Source of the DNA: Trichoplax sp. H2
Taxonomy: Eukaryota > Placozoa > Uniplacotomia > Trichoplacea
Assembly: GCA_003344405.1 (NCBI GenBank)
Contig: NOWV01000055.1
Span: forward strand, 62,001 to 126,000
Reading direction: 5' to 3'
DNA length: 64,000 bases
Shown here: one piece after another, positions 12,831 to 31,100 of the stretch
Layout of the letters: every line of letters starts with the position of its first letter
Position numbering within the stretch: position 1 is the first letter of the stretch
Notes under the pieces: generated by a model
The model's database searches: none
Told to the model about the DNA's origin: nothing
Seen by the model: the letters and a program-made list of their open reading frames with translations, nothing else
Program-made: the position numbers and the translations under genes

Positions 12831-13442
12831 CAGAACCCTGCTGACTGTGAGTACTCGTACTACAAAAAGACCTGGACCGATCACACCTTGGACGGACAGA
12901 CATTTTTGACCTCAACTGGCCAAAATATTGTGCCAAACACCTCGTTATGACAGTACTTTCGTATGGAAACAATCGATTTTAAATCGACTTATTTTTTCTA
13001 AACTAAGTAATATTACATTGAATCTTATTATCTGTTACTAAGTTCTTCTTGGAAACAGTGCTATAAGATCGTCGATGTTATTTAAATCAGTACCAATGAT
13101 TTAGAAAACAGACACGGAAGATCCATACTAAGTAAACCATTTTTCGATATTTTGAAGGCTTCATTGAGTAACAAACGTCCGTCTGTCTGAGAGAGAGTGA
13201 TCAGTCCAGGTCTGCTTGTAGGTCCATGGTTTTACGGTACAGTACAGACCATAAAGACCTCGACTGGGTTACACTACTGTACTACTAGGTACGCGTGTAT
13301 GTGGTAGTGTACACTACTGTACATGTTGTTTAGGCAGAGCTTGGAAAACTAACTTCAGTCTGGTACTAGAGATACTGGAGAAACGATCAAGGGAAGCCAT
13401 ATTTTAATCAACAGCTAGACATTGCCAGAAGAGAATGAAGTG

Positions 13443-14146
13443 ATGCTGGATAAATTATTAAATAAGTTATTACAAGTTCATCTCTCAGATGGACGCGTTG
13501 TTGTCGGTAATTTCATGTGTACCGATCGTGAACTGAACATTATCTTAGGACAATGCCAAGAATATTCTTCCGCACCAGGTATTGCTTGACGGTAGGATGT
13601 TGAGGTTGTCTTGATTTATTATTACTATATTACTGGACTCATTGCCAGTCAGAAGTTGCTACAGTAGTTATTCTTATTTTGAGGGTACAGTCATGGCGCT
13701 GTAAATTGCTATTAGGATGACCATGAGATGATGACCTATGAACTATATTACCCATAGCTTACGGCATATCAGAGTAAAAAATAGAATCTGATAGTCTTTA
13801 TAAAATCACCTATAGTAAATGTAATACGCAATAGAGCATAACGCAAAGGACTTTTCGATAAAAAATGATTCCTCCAAAAATGGAAGAAAGAGAGAGATAG
13901 AAAATGGGCTTACAGTACAAACAATGATAGTGCATAGTACCGTATAGCATATGAAGATAATTGTTATCAATATTATTCTGTAGAATTAATATTGCATTGC
14001 CGTAATGAGTTGATGATTCTCTTTTCTTGATCATTGCCTGATGGCCGATAGATCCGGAATCAACGGAGCAACCACGAACGCTTGGGCTAGCTATGATCCC
14101 GGGAAAGCACGTTATCAAAATTCAAGTTGGTATCGATGTTGACTGA
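13443..14146 (+). CDS. NAA38: N-alpha-acetyltransferase 38, NatC auxiliary subunit (LSM domain protein)
   Basis: Small LSM-fold subunit (LSMD1/MAK31 family) of the NatC complex, which acetylates protein N-termini at the ribosome. Exons 13443-13578 and 14052-14146 give 76 residues and join in frame across a 473-bp GT-AG intron. Diagnostic pieces are SDGRVVVGNFMCTDRELNIILG in the first exon (Sm1-type) and PRTLGLAMIPGKHVIKIQV in the second (Sm2-type). Known family members have an extra N-terminal arm of some tens of residues. Here the frame stays open for six codons upstream of the chosen ATG (PEENEV) to a CTAG that could be a splice acceptor, so a short upstream exon may be missing. The gene ends about 1.9 kb before the convergent WDR33. 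Confidence 0.82.
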
Positions 14147-16073
14147 ATGGAGATCGACTGTGTAAATTTGGCATTATTTCTGGCAGGATTTGATTGAGAT
14201 TGAAAGGATCATGCGCGTATATGTATATTAATCATGTCCTGATTTTACAAGTGCAATATAAAGATAAGGATTGAAAATTTGCAGTGTAGAGATTATAAAT
14301 TAATGATGGTAGTTGTTGTTATTCCTAAAATTTTCATTAAGAACGTGATGTCCCAGTGACTTTAAGGAAAACTTAAACGACCACTGAATTGATAATAATC
14401 ATGCACTAGATTATACGCTTTTGTGGCCTTTTTATATATGTATATTCGACTGTAAAATCAGAAGCGACTGTGTACTGGTTATTATTGGAGAATCCTGCTT
14501 TTTATGCTGAAGTACTAATGAATTTTACAAATATACTGTAAATACGGATATGCTTCTACTATTGGATATCATTTTCAACAGTTAATCAATCAAAAATTAT
14601 ATTCAATTTGTGAATTATATATTTACAACTAATAAATGACCATTGCAATTCTTCTTATATTTATCATTCGATGAGAAGCAATTAGACCAGTTTTGTAGTA
14701 ATATTTACAGTGATTATATATTATTGTAAACCTTCTTGCTAACTAGATTTAAGTGACTCAAGCGTAGTGTAAAATTAATTAGCTACTAAGATCGTCATCA
14801 ATAATTTATCATAGTGCATAGCGTAGTTCAGCATGCACACCCTAAATTGTACGACAGCATAATAATGTATGCGTATATGGTATAAATGTGTGAAGCCAAG
14901 TCTACCAAGATACGATAATAGTCATAGTAGTCGGAAATTGTTGCAAACTGATTTACATTGGGTTATCGAAAAATGTTAATACTCCCCTTGTGAACCAGTC
15001 CTACAGCTTACTATCCTTTTAGCCATAAATTCGCCTGATCATATAGACATTTGTTATTGACTCGTATAGGGCACTAATTTATGGTTTCAATGGCAATCAC
15101 CTTGAGATCGGGTTGTATTTATTTGATAGTTAGCACTTAAAGTGTGAACTTTACAGTTTTTATATAAATTGGCTCTAATTGATTACCAGTTTTTGACTCA
15201 AAGTTTAACTAATCACTTAAGTATAGTACTACATTAATTTCCATATCTTTCGCTTTATATCTTTTATGCTTTCATGGAAACATTTATTTTTAATTTAATT
15301 CATAGCTATATTGATCATGAATACACTACAACTAACGTTCGATATCAATCATATACATTTTTCTTTAAACATTGTAATATATAGTAAAAAATTTACCTCC
15401 TTTGAATTTAATTCATGACTAAAATAGTACAAAAACTACCCTACCAACTGTAAATAGCGGTCTCTGATATCGGTATTACAAGCTAAGTTGATCATTTTTC
15501 TCGTTCAAGTAATAACCATCCGTTGGCATAAACTTTAGATAAGTTGTAGATATACTAGTACATAGCAAATTTGAGTAGCACTAGCACTACCTTACTAGCG
15601 CAATCTACCTTCCCTTTTATGGAGATTAGCCTTGGATGAATAGGCTGTAATTATGGTATACACATAATCATTAATCGCATATTATATAGGTTTATTGGGA
15701 CAAAGAAATTGTCACAGAATCGTATTACAGCTTATACATTGTAACAAACTTAGTGAAGACAGCGACCAATATCACAACTTCGCCTACTTTATAATACATA
15801 AATTACAGTATAAGGTTGTAAAAGGCTATTAACAATCGAAAATGTTGCCATTCTATCCTTAATTTTAAATATGTAGTCCAAGTACAAATAAGACAATTTG
15901 TTTTAAACTAACAATAAAGCATAATAAATGTGAAATTATGGCCACACATCTCTGTACACCAACAGTGCGGTTTGATGATTTTCCAAAATTTATAGACCTT
16001 TCAGATTTTTAACACTGTTATGAACGTTTAAATCATGATACATTACATTAGCTACAAGAGAGCAACACAATTG
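14147..16073. other. Gene-free interval between the 3' ends of NAA38 and WDR33
   Basis: AT-rich DNA between two convergent genes, presumably their 3' UTRs. There is an AATAAA at 14631-14636 on the plus strand. No exon or notable repeat seen. Confidence 0.55.
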
Positions 16074-21049
<4,976 letters not shown>

Positions 21050-22814
21050 GCTGTTCCCCAACTACGATTTCCCTAATCAATTCTCAAGTGATGTCCTGTA
21101 GACTGATAGCTGCGTTTACCAACAACAGCACTGCTACAATAGATAGTAGATTGCTTGACTTGAAAGCAATACCAATTAGTAATAAGAATCCCTTTAACAG
21201 CTGTAATTATAAATCAAAATCAATGGAGAAATTGCAGTCAGCGCTGGACGATTTATTAGTCTTGATGAGCTCCAAACGAACGCCACCATTGCACTGTCAG
21301 CTTGCAGTCTGCGTGGCCACTGCAATCCACTCCAGTCTAGTTCAGTAGGCTGCAGTACCGTGCTGAACTGATAAGATACAGTATGTGCAGTACTACATAC
21401 CGCATACACTACCCCAACTCCTCTACAATCGTCTACAGTCCAGTAGTAGAGTGTACAGTCTACAGACTACAGTACAGACGTCTCTTCTGCCCACTTTATA
21501 CTGTACTATACGACAGCAAACTGGTTGAGAATGTACAAAGGGATTGAAAAGTTGATCCTCAACAATTCCAAATCATGCCAATGGACGCCGTGGAAAGCTC
21601 GACTTTTTGCAACCTTGTGCATGCTAAATTAGCCTAGTGTACACTGTAGTGGCTCTATAGAGGTTTCTTCTTCCCTCTATGAGTGGCTCAAACAAAACGG
21701 TACTTTAACTACTACAGTAAAAGTCATCGATCGCTAGACAAGTCATGAGATTACAGTCGAGGATCCACGGGAAATACCACCTCATCCAAGTGGGATCCAA
21801 ACCCCCAAAATAAGAATTCTATTGCTTTCCACATGAGAACTCCAGCAAGAAGGCATGTAGAAAGCCAACTGGAATAGTAGTCGTGGTAGTAGTAGTCAAT
21901 CAAGGCGCTACTATAGTGTCGTGATATACTGTAGATAGTAATATTCACAGTATGCTGTTTCACAACTTGAAATATACTTGAAACTACTCCAACGATGTTG
22001 TAAATGAACGCGCATAGGGTTGCTAACCATCATGAATGAATCCATTAATTCATTCTTAATCAACGTATCATGCATGAATCATGATAGACTGTAGCATTCC
22101 AACAAATACCGGTACAGGTGCTACCGGCGACTACTTAACCCTATTTACAATGCTAATTATGCTGGCAATTTGTCCACTACAAGTTGTCTCCAGCATGGAC
22201 TACTCGAATCCTAGTAATTCATGCAGAAATCACTACAGTAATTCTCATTCCTTTGCAACGCTGATCTACTGTCTCGTGCAGTGTAGAATATATTGAAATT
22301 ACTCTGTATGCAACACAGTATAGTATGTTGTGGACTTTTTGAAATTCATACAGTACCGTGTTGGCCATTTCTACGACTACTATACCACGCAAACTACTAA
22401 TCAAACCTAATACTGCACTATATATCTGCATTCCACGCCATTTTCTATCATCGTGTCGAGATTGAGGATTGAACTTTTACTGATTGTAGGCTATATAATC
22501 ATCGCGCTTAAGTAGTACTTTAAAAGGAAAATCCCTTTCAATTTGGTTGCAATCCCTTCCAATTTGATTGCAATCCTTTCCAATTTGATTGCAATCCCTT
22601 CCAATTTGGCTGCAATCCCTTCCAATTTGGTTGTAATCCTTTCCAATTTGATTGCAATCCCTTCCAATTTGGTTGCAATCCCTTCCAATTTGGTTGCAAT
22701 CCCTTCCAATTTGGTTGCTATCCCTTCCAATTAGGTTACAATCCCTTCCAATTTGGCTGCCATCCTTTTCGATTTGGTTGTAAACTATTTTAACAATCGT
22801 ATTAGCGATTTGAA
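21050..22814. other. Shared upstream region of divergent WDR33 and LSG1
   Basis: About 1.8 kb between two divergent start codons, presumably holding both promoters. It has scattered ACAGT/ACTGT repeats near 21350-21520 and ends in the 21-bp minisatellite at about 22533-22785. No TATA-type element can be singled out in such AT-rich DNA. Confidence 0.5.
22533..22785. repeat. 21-bp minisatellite
   Basis: About 12 head-to-tail units close to CAATCCCTTCCAATTTGGTTG, drifting at the right end. Because 21 is a multiple of three, several frames stay open and yield heptapeptide repeats (EGIATKL on one strand, SNLVAIP on the other). It stops about 30 bp before the LSG1 start codon. Confidence 0.9.
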
Positions 22815-25800
22815 ATGGGTAAAAAGAATAGAAACAACTTGGGTAGAAGCATACAAAAGGATCGATTCGCCAAGAAGAACCAAATGATCGGTCCAGGAGA
22901 CGAATGGGTGGGTAATAATCATTTTGGATGATGTTATTGATTGCACTGGATGTATCGTTACGGTAACCAGCATTCCGAGATTTTGATCATCAGGCTAATG
23001 CTACCTATCCCCAATGGACATTAAATTAGCAGTATGTAGATGTGACCCTGCTTGCATGCAGTTGTGAATTAGAGAATTAAATAGATGTAACATGAATCGA
23101 TGATACAGCAGTCCTAAAATGATAAACTTAGTTAGATAGGCAGATACTGTCATTACCAATACGTACAGTATATGTTCATATACGCGTATATTCAGTACGT
23201 ATATTTAATTCAATATGCTCAAGATTGCAATATCTACCCTTGATCCTGTCTTAAAAATGATGTAGATATAATAATATTCGTATACAGAAGGTCAATAGCT
23301 GAATATTTTTAGGCAGAGACTGTAATTAAGAATACGTATATATTAATAATTGAATGTACGCGTATATACAGTACGTATATTTAATCCAATATGCTCAAGA
23401 TTGCGATATTTACTCTTGATCTTGTCTTAAAAATGATTTAGATACAATAATATTCGTATACAGTAGGTCAATAGCTAAATATTTTCCATCATATCATGCT
23501 TTTTTAGCTGCATTCTAGTCAAATCGACGATGATTCTGATTGGGCAAGGCTAAATTTACATTCCGTAACGGAGCAAAGCTCTTTAGATGATTTCTTAGCC
23601 ACGGCACAATTAGCCGGTACAGAATTTGCTGCAGGTAAGCTACCATGCAACACCGATAGCCTACAAGCTAGTAACTTCCATACGCGTACCAGTAAATTTA
23701 AATTTGCTTCAACCGTTCATTAATCATTGTCTATAGTATTACCAATATAACATCTAATAATTCAATTTTTGAAATAATCTATAACGTCGGTCATTGATTC
23801 TACCCTTGATATCTGAAATGTCTATCTCAGGAGTGTAATACTAATCTAGTTTGGGTTATTTAATTGTGTAGAAAAATTAAATATTAAGGTCATAGACTCA
23901 GAATATGGCGAGACAACAGCTGGAGAAGATGAAAATCAAGCTAGAATTGCTGCCGAGGAAGAAAATAAAAAATTTCTGAGAATTCCTAGGAGGTCAAAAC
24001 AAAATTCTTCATTACATTGAATTGATAGTACTGCGTCTGTATTGCAGACGATATATTGCCTACGAGTATACGATATACATATAGCAAGCGTGAGATTACG
24101 AAATAGTGAATGAAAATTATTTGCAATACAGTCTTGAATTGCCTTCTTGACATACGTAGGCCCGCTTGGACCACTGATATGTCCGCGGACGAGTTACAAT
24201 CAAAAGAACGAGATTACTTTTTAACGTGGCGGAAACAATTATCTGAGTAAGTGAATATACAAAATCAACATGTAGCTATAGTATTGATTAATTGATATAT
24301 TACACTACATTTACTTTTGCAGAGTGCAAGAAAATAATCAACTAATCATGACGCCATTTGAGAAAAATCTAGAATTGTGGAGACAACTATGGCGTGTCAT
24401 CGAAAGAAGCCATATTATCGTACAAATTGTTGACGCAAGAAATCCTTTATTATTCCGTTGTGAAGATTTGGTATGTACGAGCGTATTACTACAATGTAGC
24501 ATGCAGCATATACTGCAAATATATAATGTAAATGCAATAAGATGATACCGCTGTAATATATCATCAAGCAACTTGTATCTAACTATATTGTAACACTCAT
24601 TAATCTATTACAGGAAGCATATGTTAAGGAAGTTGATAATAGAAAAATTAATCTACTATTATTAAGCAAAGCTGATTTATTAACATCTGCACAACGGTAA
24701 TTGACCTACTTGCTAGACGCCTAGGACTACCATGCACAATTTCCATTTCTATTACTTAATTGTTGCCCTTATGCTTCATTATGACAACTGTAAATGATTC
24801 TTGATGTATAGATTATCTTGGGCAAAATATCTAAAAAGTATTCAGGTCAACTTCGCTTTTTGGTCTGCTAACATGGAGCTAGAAGCCGATATCAAGGTTT
24901 ACTACCTAGCATAGCGTATAGCGTGTATTCTTTTATTAATCTATAGCGTTGCCAAATAAATACTATTTTAATTTTAATATCCTGTATAGAATGATGCCGA
25001 TAGTACCAGTGATGATAATGAAGATGAAATTAATTCACGGGAAGAGGATAACTCTTCTTCGGCGAGTGATGAAGAAGCCGCAAATGAATCACGAAATCAA
25101 AATATTGCTTTAGAAAACGATATAAAGAATGAATCATGGATCCCTTCAGAAGACGGTGAACCTAGTCAACATCAGGAATCTGAAGACATCAAAATACTAA
25201 ATGGAGAAGAAATAATAACACTTTTTAAAACACTGCATGGCACTATAAATAACACAGAAGATGAAGATACTGAAGCTAAAGCAGTTACTATTGGATTAGT
25301 ATGTTGAGTATATTTCATTTATCGTCATAATACATCACCTGTTGATAAATCAAAAAAATTTGTTGACCTTGTTACGATAACACTATTAGGTTGGCTATCC
25401 TAATGTCGGTAAAAGTTCAACTATTAATGCATTATTTCACAGCAAGAAAGTATCTGTATCTGCTACACCTGGTAAAACGAAACATTTTCAGGTACTTATT
25501 TGTTACCAATCATTTGTTATAGAGGAATACTAATCGTATTTTGTAAAAATTCGTGTAAGCTTTTATCAAGTAGTTAAAAAAGTTGTTATATACTCTTTTA
25601 AAAATATTAGACGCTACATCTTGATAAGGATCTATGCTTATGTGACTGTCCTGGGCTAGTTTTCCCATCCTTTGTCTCAACGAAGGCTGAAATGATAACT
25701 TGCGGTATACTTCCCATAGATCAAATGAGAGACTGGCTATCACCTGTTGCATTAATATCCTTTTAATTCATCTTGCTAATAAACTGTGGCTTTATAAATC

Positions 25801-26948
25801 TAAGTAAGACATTTCAATCAGTACCATCTACAGTATTTATTTTATCATAGTCTACCTTGACAACTGATTGTACGTATGCGAAAGGATACCGCGTATGATA
25901 TTGGAATCGGTGTACGGAATCAGCTTACCAGCACCAGGTGAAGGAGAAAATGCGATGCGGCCTCCTACACCCCACGAGTTATTAACTGCTTATGGATGTA
26001 TGATATCAAAAATGTCTTTATAATTAATTTTACGCTCTCATTATTGATAATTTTTTGTAATATTATTTTCATGTTGATCAAAAGTTATTAGAGGTTTTAT
26101 GACAGTTCACGGTGAAGCTGATGTAGCCAGATCTTCTCGCTATATTCTAAAAGATTTCGTTAACGTAAGTAGATACTATTTTGTTGTCGCTCCATAGCTA
26201 AATTCAGGGTCTACTAAAACAACTTTATTAGCCCTGGCTGAATCTATTTCCCAATTGTATGAGAGCTAAATTCTACAATTATTTGGCCAACTTTTACACC
26301 CATCACATCGTAAAGGCGTTATCTGAGCTCATGTAACTACTGTATTATCACCTTAGGGTAAATTGCGATATTGTTGTCCTCCCCCCGAAGTTAATCCGGT
26401 ACTATTTCAAGATCAGTTCAACGAGTACAAAATTAGAAAAATAAAATTTGAACAAAAATTAATGGAAAAAATGCACGGTAAAAAGGTTTGTATATTACTC
26501 CTTTATATCAACATTATCATGTTGCAAATAAGGGTATGCGTACCTTTTCACGTGCAATTTAAGAATAGTTAACAATAGCAGCCTCTTGACTTCTTTCTTA
26601 TAGGATAATATCGATGAAGACTTTTTTGCTGAGGTATTGAATAAAATAAGATTCAAAATATGAAATTCATACCCTACGAACGATACGATTTTATATTTAA
26701 TATGGCATATTCATGTATATAGCTTAAAACAACTTTTTTATCCATCAATTGTGCTTCTTTTCGGCGAATTATAGAAATTAAGTAAAGTTCACCTGAAAGG
26801 AAGAGTAGTTCCAGCCTCCGGTATGAAATTATCAAATATTGCTGATAGTGAAATTGAAGGTCAGATGAATAAAACTAGCAAGAAGCCTTGGAAACGCCAT
26901 TTTAATAAACATAAGAAAGAGAAACTGCGACGTATTTACGATAAATAA
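22815..26948 (+). CDS. LSG1: Large subunit GTPase 1 homolog
   Basis: Cytoplasmic, circularly permuted GTPase that releases the NMD3 export adaptor from 60S ribosomal subunits. Exons: 22815-22907, 23508-23634, 23872-23992, 24160-24246, 24323-24470, 24614-24696, 24812-24896, 24990-25298, 25390-25491, 25611-25754, 25874-25997, 26085-26164, 26357-26485, 26604-26633, 26775-26948; 611 residues. Landmarks in permuted order: [16 protein letters not shown] and [31 protein letters not shown]4 as SKAD (about 210-213, normally NKAD), an acidic insert in exon 8, G1 GYPNVGKSS (353-361), [13 protein letters not shown]3 DCPG (397-400), [16 protein letters not shown], and a basic [15 protein letters not shown]-type tail. 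The intron between exons 10 and 11 is AT-AC, not GT-AG. Intron 1 carries a 135-bp direct duplication. An AATAAA lies 65 nt past the stop. Confidence 0.95.
23160..23490. repeat. Direct duplication in LSG1 intron 1
   Basis: A segment of about 135 bp beginning ACGCGTATATTCAGTACG occurs at about 23182-23312 and again, slightly diverged, at about 23357-23488. Shared blocks include AATATGCTCAAGATTGC and TAATATTCGTATACAG. The copies are about 174 bp apart, start to start. Confidence 0.8.
25755..25873 (+). other. U12-type AT-AC intron in LSG1
   Basis: Donor ATATCCTTTT fits the minor-spliceosome AT-AC consensus. A branch-site motif CCTTGAC is at 25855-25861 with its adenosine at 25860, 13 nt before the terminal AC at 25872-25873. 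Removing exactly this segment joins SPVAL to [16 protein letters not shown] in phase 0, matching the family. No GT-AG choice gives that join. Confidence 0.88.
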
Positions 26949-28185
26949 GTAAATTTTCTGATTGAACTGTAAATTCTCAGATTAAAATGTAAAATGTCTT
27001 TCTATCACGAATAATAAATGTTATCATAAGTTTCACATACGTGAAGTACGCAGTCCAATTTATGTCTAAACATTACCATAAGTCAGGTAAGATCCAAATG
27101 GTATCAACTATTATAGCCCAAATTAACTGAAGTAATAAACCTCTTAAAATATGTGCATAACGCTATTCTGATCATATGCTTAATTTATATTACTATATCA
27201 ATCTCAACAACTTGTACGCATCAATACATGCAATCTTCCGCCATGATTTCCATCAATTAGCTGATGATTGCGCCATAACGGTGAAAAGTCAAAGAATAAA
27301 ATCTTAGATTGATAAAAAATCCTCCATTAAATGCAAGTAGGAGTATTTGCAGATTGTATCCATATACGAGTATACGTATTGCTGTACTAGGTACTGTACA
27401 GTAGTACATACATTTTAGTTTAGGTTTTTATTCCATTTTCTTAAATTCAAAAATGTATACTCAGATTACTTTATTAAAAAGATCAAAATTTTTGAAGGCT
27501 TAATTGTTAGGAAGCAATGTTAATATGATCAATGCAAAAGACACCTTATCAAAATTTCGTATTAATATCAATCGCAGTGCTAACAAACAGTGTGCAAATA
27601 ATTCGAAACTGACTAATACCTATACCGTCGCATTTCTTGGAAATGATACTCAAAAAGTTTTGTAAATAAAAATTAGGTTGCATTATATAATAATTTGACT
27701 AAATATGAAAAAGTTATGCAATACAGTATCACTAGATTAATTTAATACTTGATATTTCATACGACAATATTATGATATGTATAAGGACCGTTACTATAGA
27801 TTAATTGTATGTTAACGAATATTTCATCGCAACTTGGGTCTAGTCATTCAATTCTATAAAAAGATATGATGAAAATATGACCAATTCTATAAACAAGAGC
27901 TTAAAGCGCGAAAGAAAGAACGTAATTTTGCATATTTTCACCTTAGTGAATATTGCCATGTATACATACATTTTCAAGCATATGCGTGTATGTATTTTAT
28001 ATATATTCTAAATTCACTTCAGCTTTTACATTAAAATAGTTTCATCATTCTCAAATCGAGTGTCGTACCAAGGTTAGATTTACAATGAGTTATTACAGCA
28101 CATTTTGCATATCAAAATGATTGCCAAAACAAACTTTTATCATACAAGTAACATCTTCAACGATAATCGGATCTCTGAAAGAAGG
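26949..28185. other. Gene-free interval between the 3' ends of LSG1 and UBE4B
   Basis: 1.2 kb of AT-rich DNA between convergent genes. Besides the LSG1 polyadenylation signal and a short GTAC tract near 27385-27405, nothing is recognised. Confidence 0.55.
27013..27018 (+). promoter_or_regulatory. Polyadenylation signal of LSG1
   Basis: AATAAA 65 nt downstream of the LSG1 stop codon, the expected place for cleavage signalling in a compact genome. Confidence 0.6.
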
Positions 28186-31100
28186 CTATGTTTGTCTAAA
28201 GCGTTTGCTATGAATATACTTTTGAATGCGTTGCTTCAATTCTGGAACTAAGAAATGATCGAAAAGTTAAAAATAGGATACAAATAATAGCTATATTACA
28301 GTTAAACCGTACCAGGCTTTAACATTTCTACAGTCAGTGACTGTCGATTAAATGGATCCGTTGACGAGTTCAGTAAATGTCTACAAATTATGGAGCGGTC
28401 CATAATAACCCCACTAGGAAGTTCAACAGGTTCGGTCATTATGGTATCCATTAATGGATCTAATAACAGAAAACTAGCTTTATAGGGTGATAACGAGTCT
28501 GCACAACACAAGCTATGACTTACTATAACTTATCGTGAAGACAAACATCAAAAGCTTCAACATTACGAATATTACCTTTAAATTCATCGGGAGCATCATC
28601 TAAATCAAGTTCCATGACGGCATAGCTAGCATGCTCTTCTGCAACCCTCTCCGCAAAGCATTCAAACAATTCTATCGAGGTCTGTTAATGTTATGCGTAT
28701 AATAAGCAATCAATCTTACGCAGAGTAGACTGTTTAGCTTTCCTAAAAATTTTTACTCACAGGAGGTTTTATGTTATTTTTTCTTAAGCAGCGACTGACG
28801 TCGTTAAATAATTCCCTACTATAGGATCTCTGGAAACATAAATGATAATAATTATTGTTTACATAACGACAGTTTATAATACGTCGCCTTTAGTAAAAGA
28901 GAAAACCTTAGATTTTACCTGATCTGAAGCAACTGATTTTATAAAGATATCGTCATCCAAATGCAAATAGATATCAGTCAACTGATCTAGCAGGGCTTTC
29001 GGCTGAAAGTTATACTTTTCAGGACTACGCACCTGCATTAAAAAAAATAACTCTAACTATCTATATTCAACATCGAACTAAGCTGTAATCATTCCATCCA
29101 TGATTAAAAATCCAATAATTCAAGTTATTAGCAACAGAACTAAAATACAGTAACTATACCTTCAAGTGACGACACTTAGGTCCACAAAGTTGCCGTAAAT
29201 TAAAATTTAACATAACGGCTAGTCTGTCACGAATTTCCTAAAAAGTTAATTATAAGTTAGCATAACATACTAGCATTAATAATTTTAAACTTTTAACTAG
29301 CTATTTATGTCATAAAATTTACCTCTCGTATGAAAACTGCTTTGACTTGACCTGTTAGGTAATGAAATAACGATACTGTTTCGTTAGCAAGCATTAGATA
29401 TGAGCGGCATTGACGCTCATTCATCGCTAAATTTTGCTGTCGCTGTTGCTGACTCTCCTACATAGAAAAAATAGTTCTATCTAACGTTGTTTCTTATATT
29501 ACAGAATGTAACAATGCTAATATGCCTACTGTACCGATGATAGCTTTCCCCACGCAACTGTATCTTCCATTTGTTCTTGTGCATTGTGTATACTTTTCAA
29601 CGTGTCCAAGGATTCATCAAGTAGAAAGGTAGTATCATTAATTAGCATATTAATAAATTGGATAAAATAGCCCTGAGATCTGTAATAGTAAAATACAATG
29701 CAGCCAATATTTAAGATTATGTATATTCGCGATAAAGTAACATTCAATAATATATAACACCGATAAACATACATCCTATCTGAAAAAGAAGATTCTTGGT
29801 GTTTTATGTCCGACCACAGACATTTCAGAATTACAGAAATATGATATCTAATACTAAATTTATCATAGAATTCATTGGAACCACCGGTAGATTCCACATC
29901 TATATAAGTAAAATAAATCGGATTCATCAGGAATCAGATTATTTGCATAAGAATAGTAAAAGAAATACCACTTAATATCTTACCTATATAAAATTTCATT
30001 AAAGCCGAAGGTAAATAGGTAGAAAAAGGATTACTCCTGATCTCATCAAATATTCTGCGGGTAGAACCCTGAACAGCTGGACTAGCAGCAAATATCACCT
30101 AACAATCAGAGCTATAATTAGTTAAAACTATCACTAAATTCTACAAAGAAATGCTCATTTAATATTTTTAATCGAAGCGAACGCAATACCTCTACAAGCT
30201 TTGCGACCAAATAAGGATTAATAATATAATGAGAAGTACAAATAAAAATCACTAGTAATTCAGCAATATCCGGAAGGCTAGGATCGGACGAAATCCCACA
30301 TGGGCAGTGTCTAAGTAAAAGAAATAAATTAGAGACGCGAACGTTATTTGATTTTGTAACTTATCAAAAATAATGAAATGGTACAGAAAGATGACATAAA
30401 GTAGAATACATACTGCAAATAGAACAATAGAAAATCAACAGTATCTTCAATAAAATATTCAGGTAATGCTCCAAAAACAATCGGGCAATTATTCGGTAAA
30501 GGAAGAATCACCCTATAGTAAAACAATAAATTTCGGTAAGCTAGATAGAATCGTTTTAAAAGGCTGCGTTAAAAATTACATACCCCTTTGTTTTATCAAC
30601 TGCTACTAAGGACGTAAGCCATCGCGCAACCATACCACACAGCTGCATACTCTTGCTTAACACGCTGTCATCATTCAAGGCTATAGTGCTACAAACCTTC
30701 ATTTGCTTCAAGTGCTATTATACATTACAATGCTTCCGTTATTAAAATAAAATCAAAGCATGACAGTAATTATTATTGTAGATGTAGCATTAGTTATCTT
30801 TTAACCTTGATTTGATCCTTCCATTTTTTTATAGCCGCTTTATTCCTCGCGGCTATAGGTAAATTCTTCCATGTACTTTCTTGTGCCTGTAATTCATCAA
30901 GCATACGGCTCATATCACGAAGAATTCTCCCTCTGCGCAGGCACTTTCTACAGCATGGTAGCAATGAAATATGAAAAGCATGTATCGCCATGAAGAAACA
31001 TTCTGTATTAAAGTTAGGTTCCCTCCTTAATGATTCTTCAGCTGTAACAAGAACGTAAATAAAAACGAAAATTATATTTTTTACAAATAACTTTAGCACA

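Larger units (their letters stand above)
10702..13442. other. Gene-free interval between the kinase and NAA38
   Basis: AT-rich non-coding DNA with kinase 3' sequence at the left. It contains an AATAAT-type microsatellite near 12179-12215, an ACTGT/ACAGT tract near 12715-12755, a foldback at 12778-12830 and more pentamer repeats near 13235-13325. No exon recognised. Confidence 0.6.

Noticed and set aside
13810-14118. 102-codon minus-strand frame
   Set aside because: Shadow of NAA38 exon 2 and its intron.
22491-22734. Heptad-repeat proteins on both strands (EGIATKL / SNLVAIP)
   Set aside because: Translation of the 21-bp minisatellite. Both strands are open only because the unit length is a multiple of three.
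25510-25752. 80-codon minus-strand frame over LSG1 exon 10
   Set aside because: Antisense to a conserved exon.
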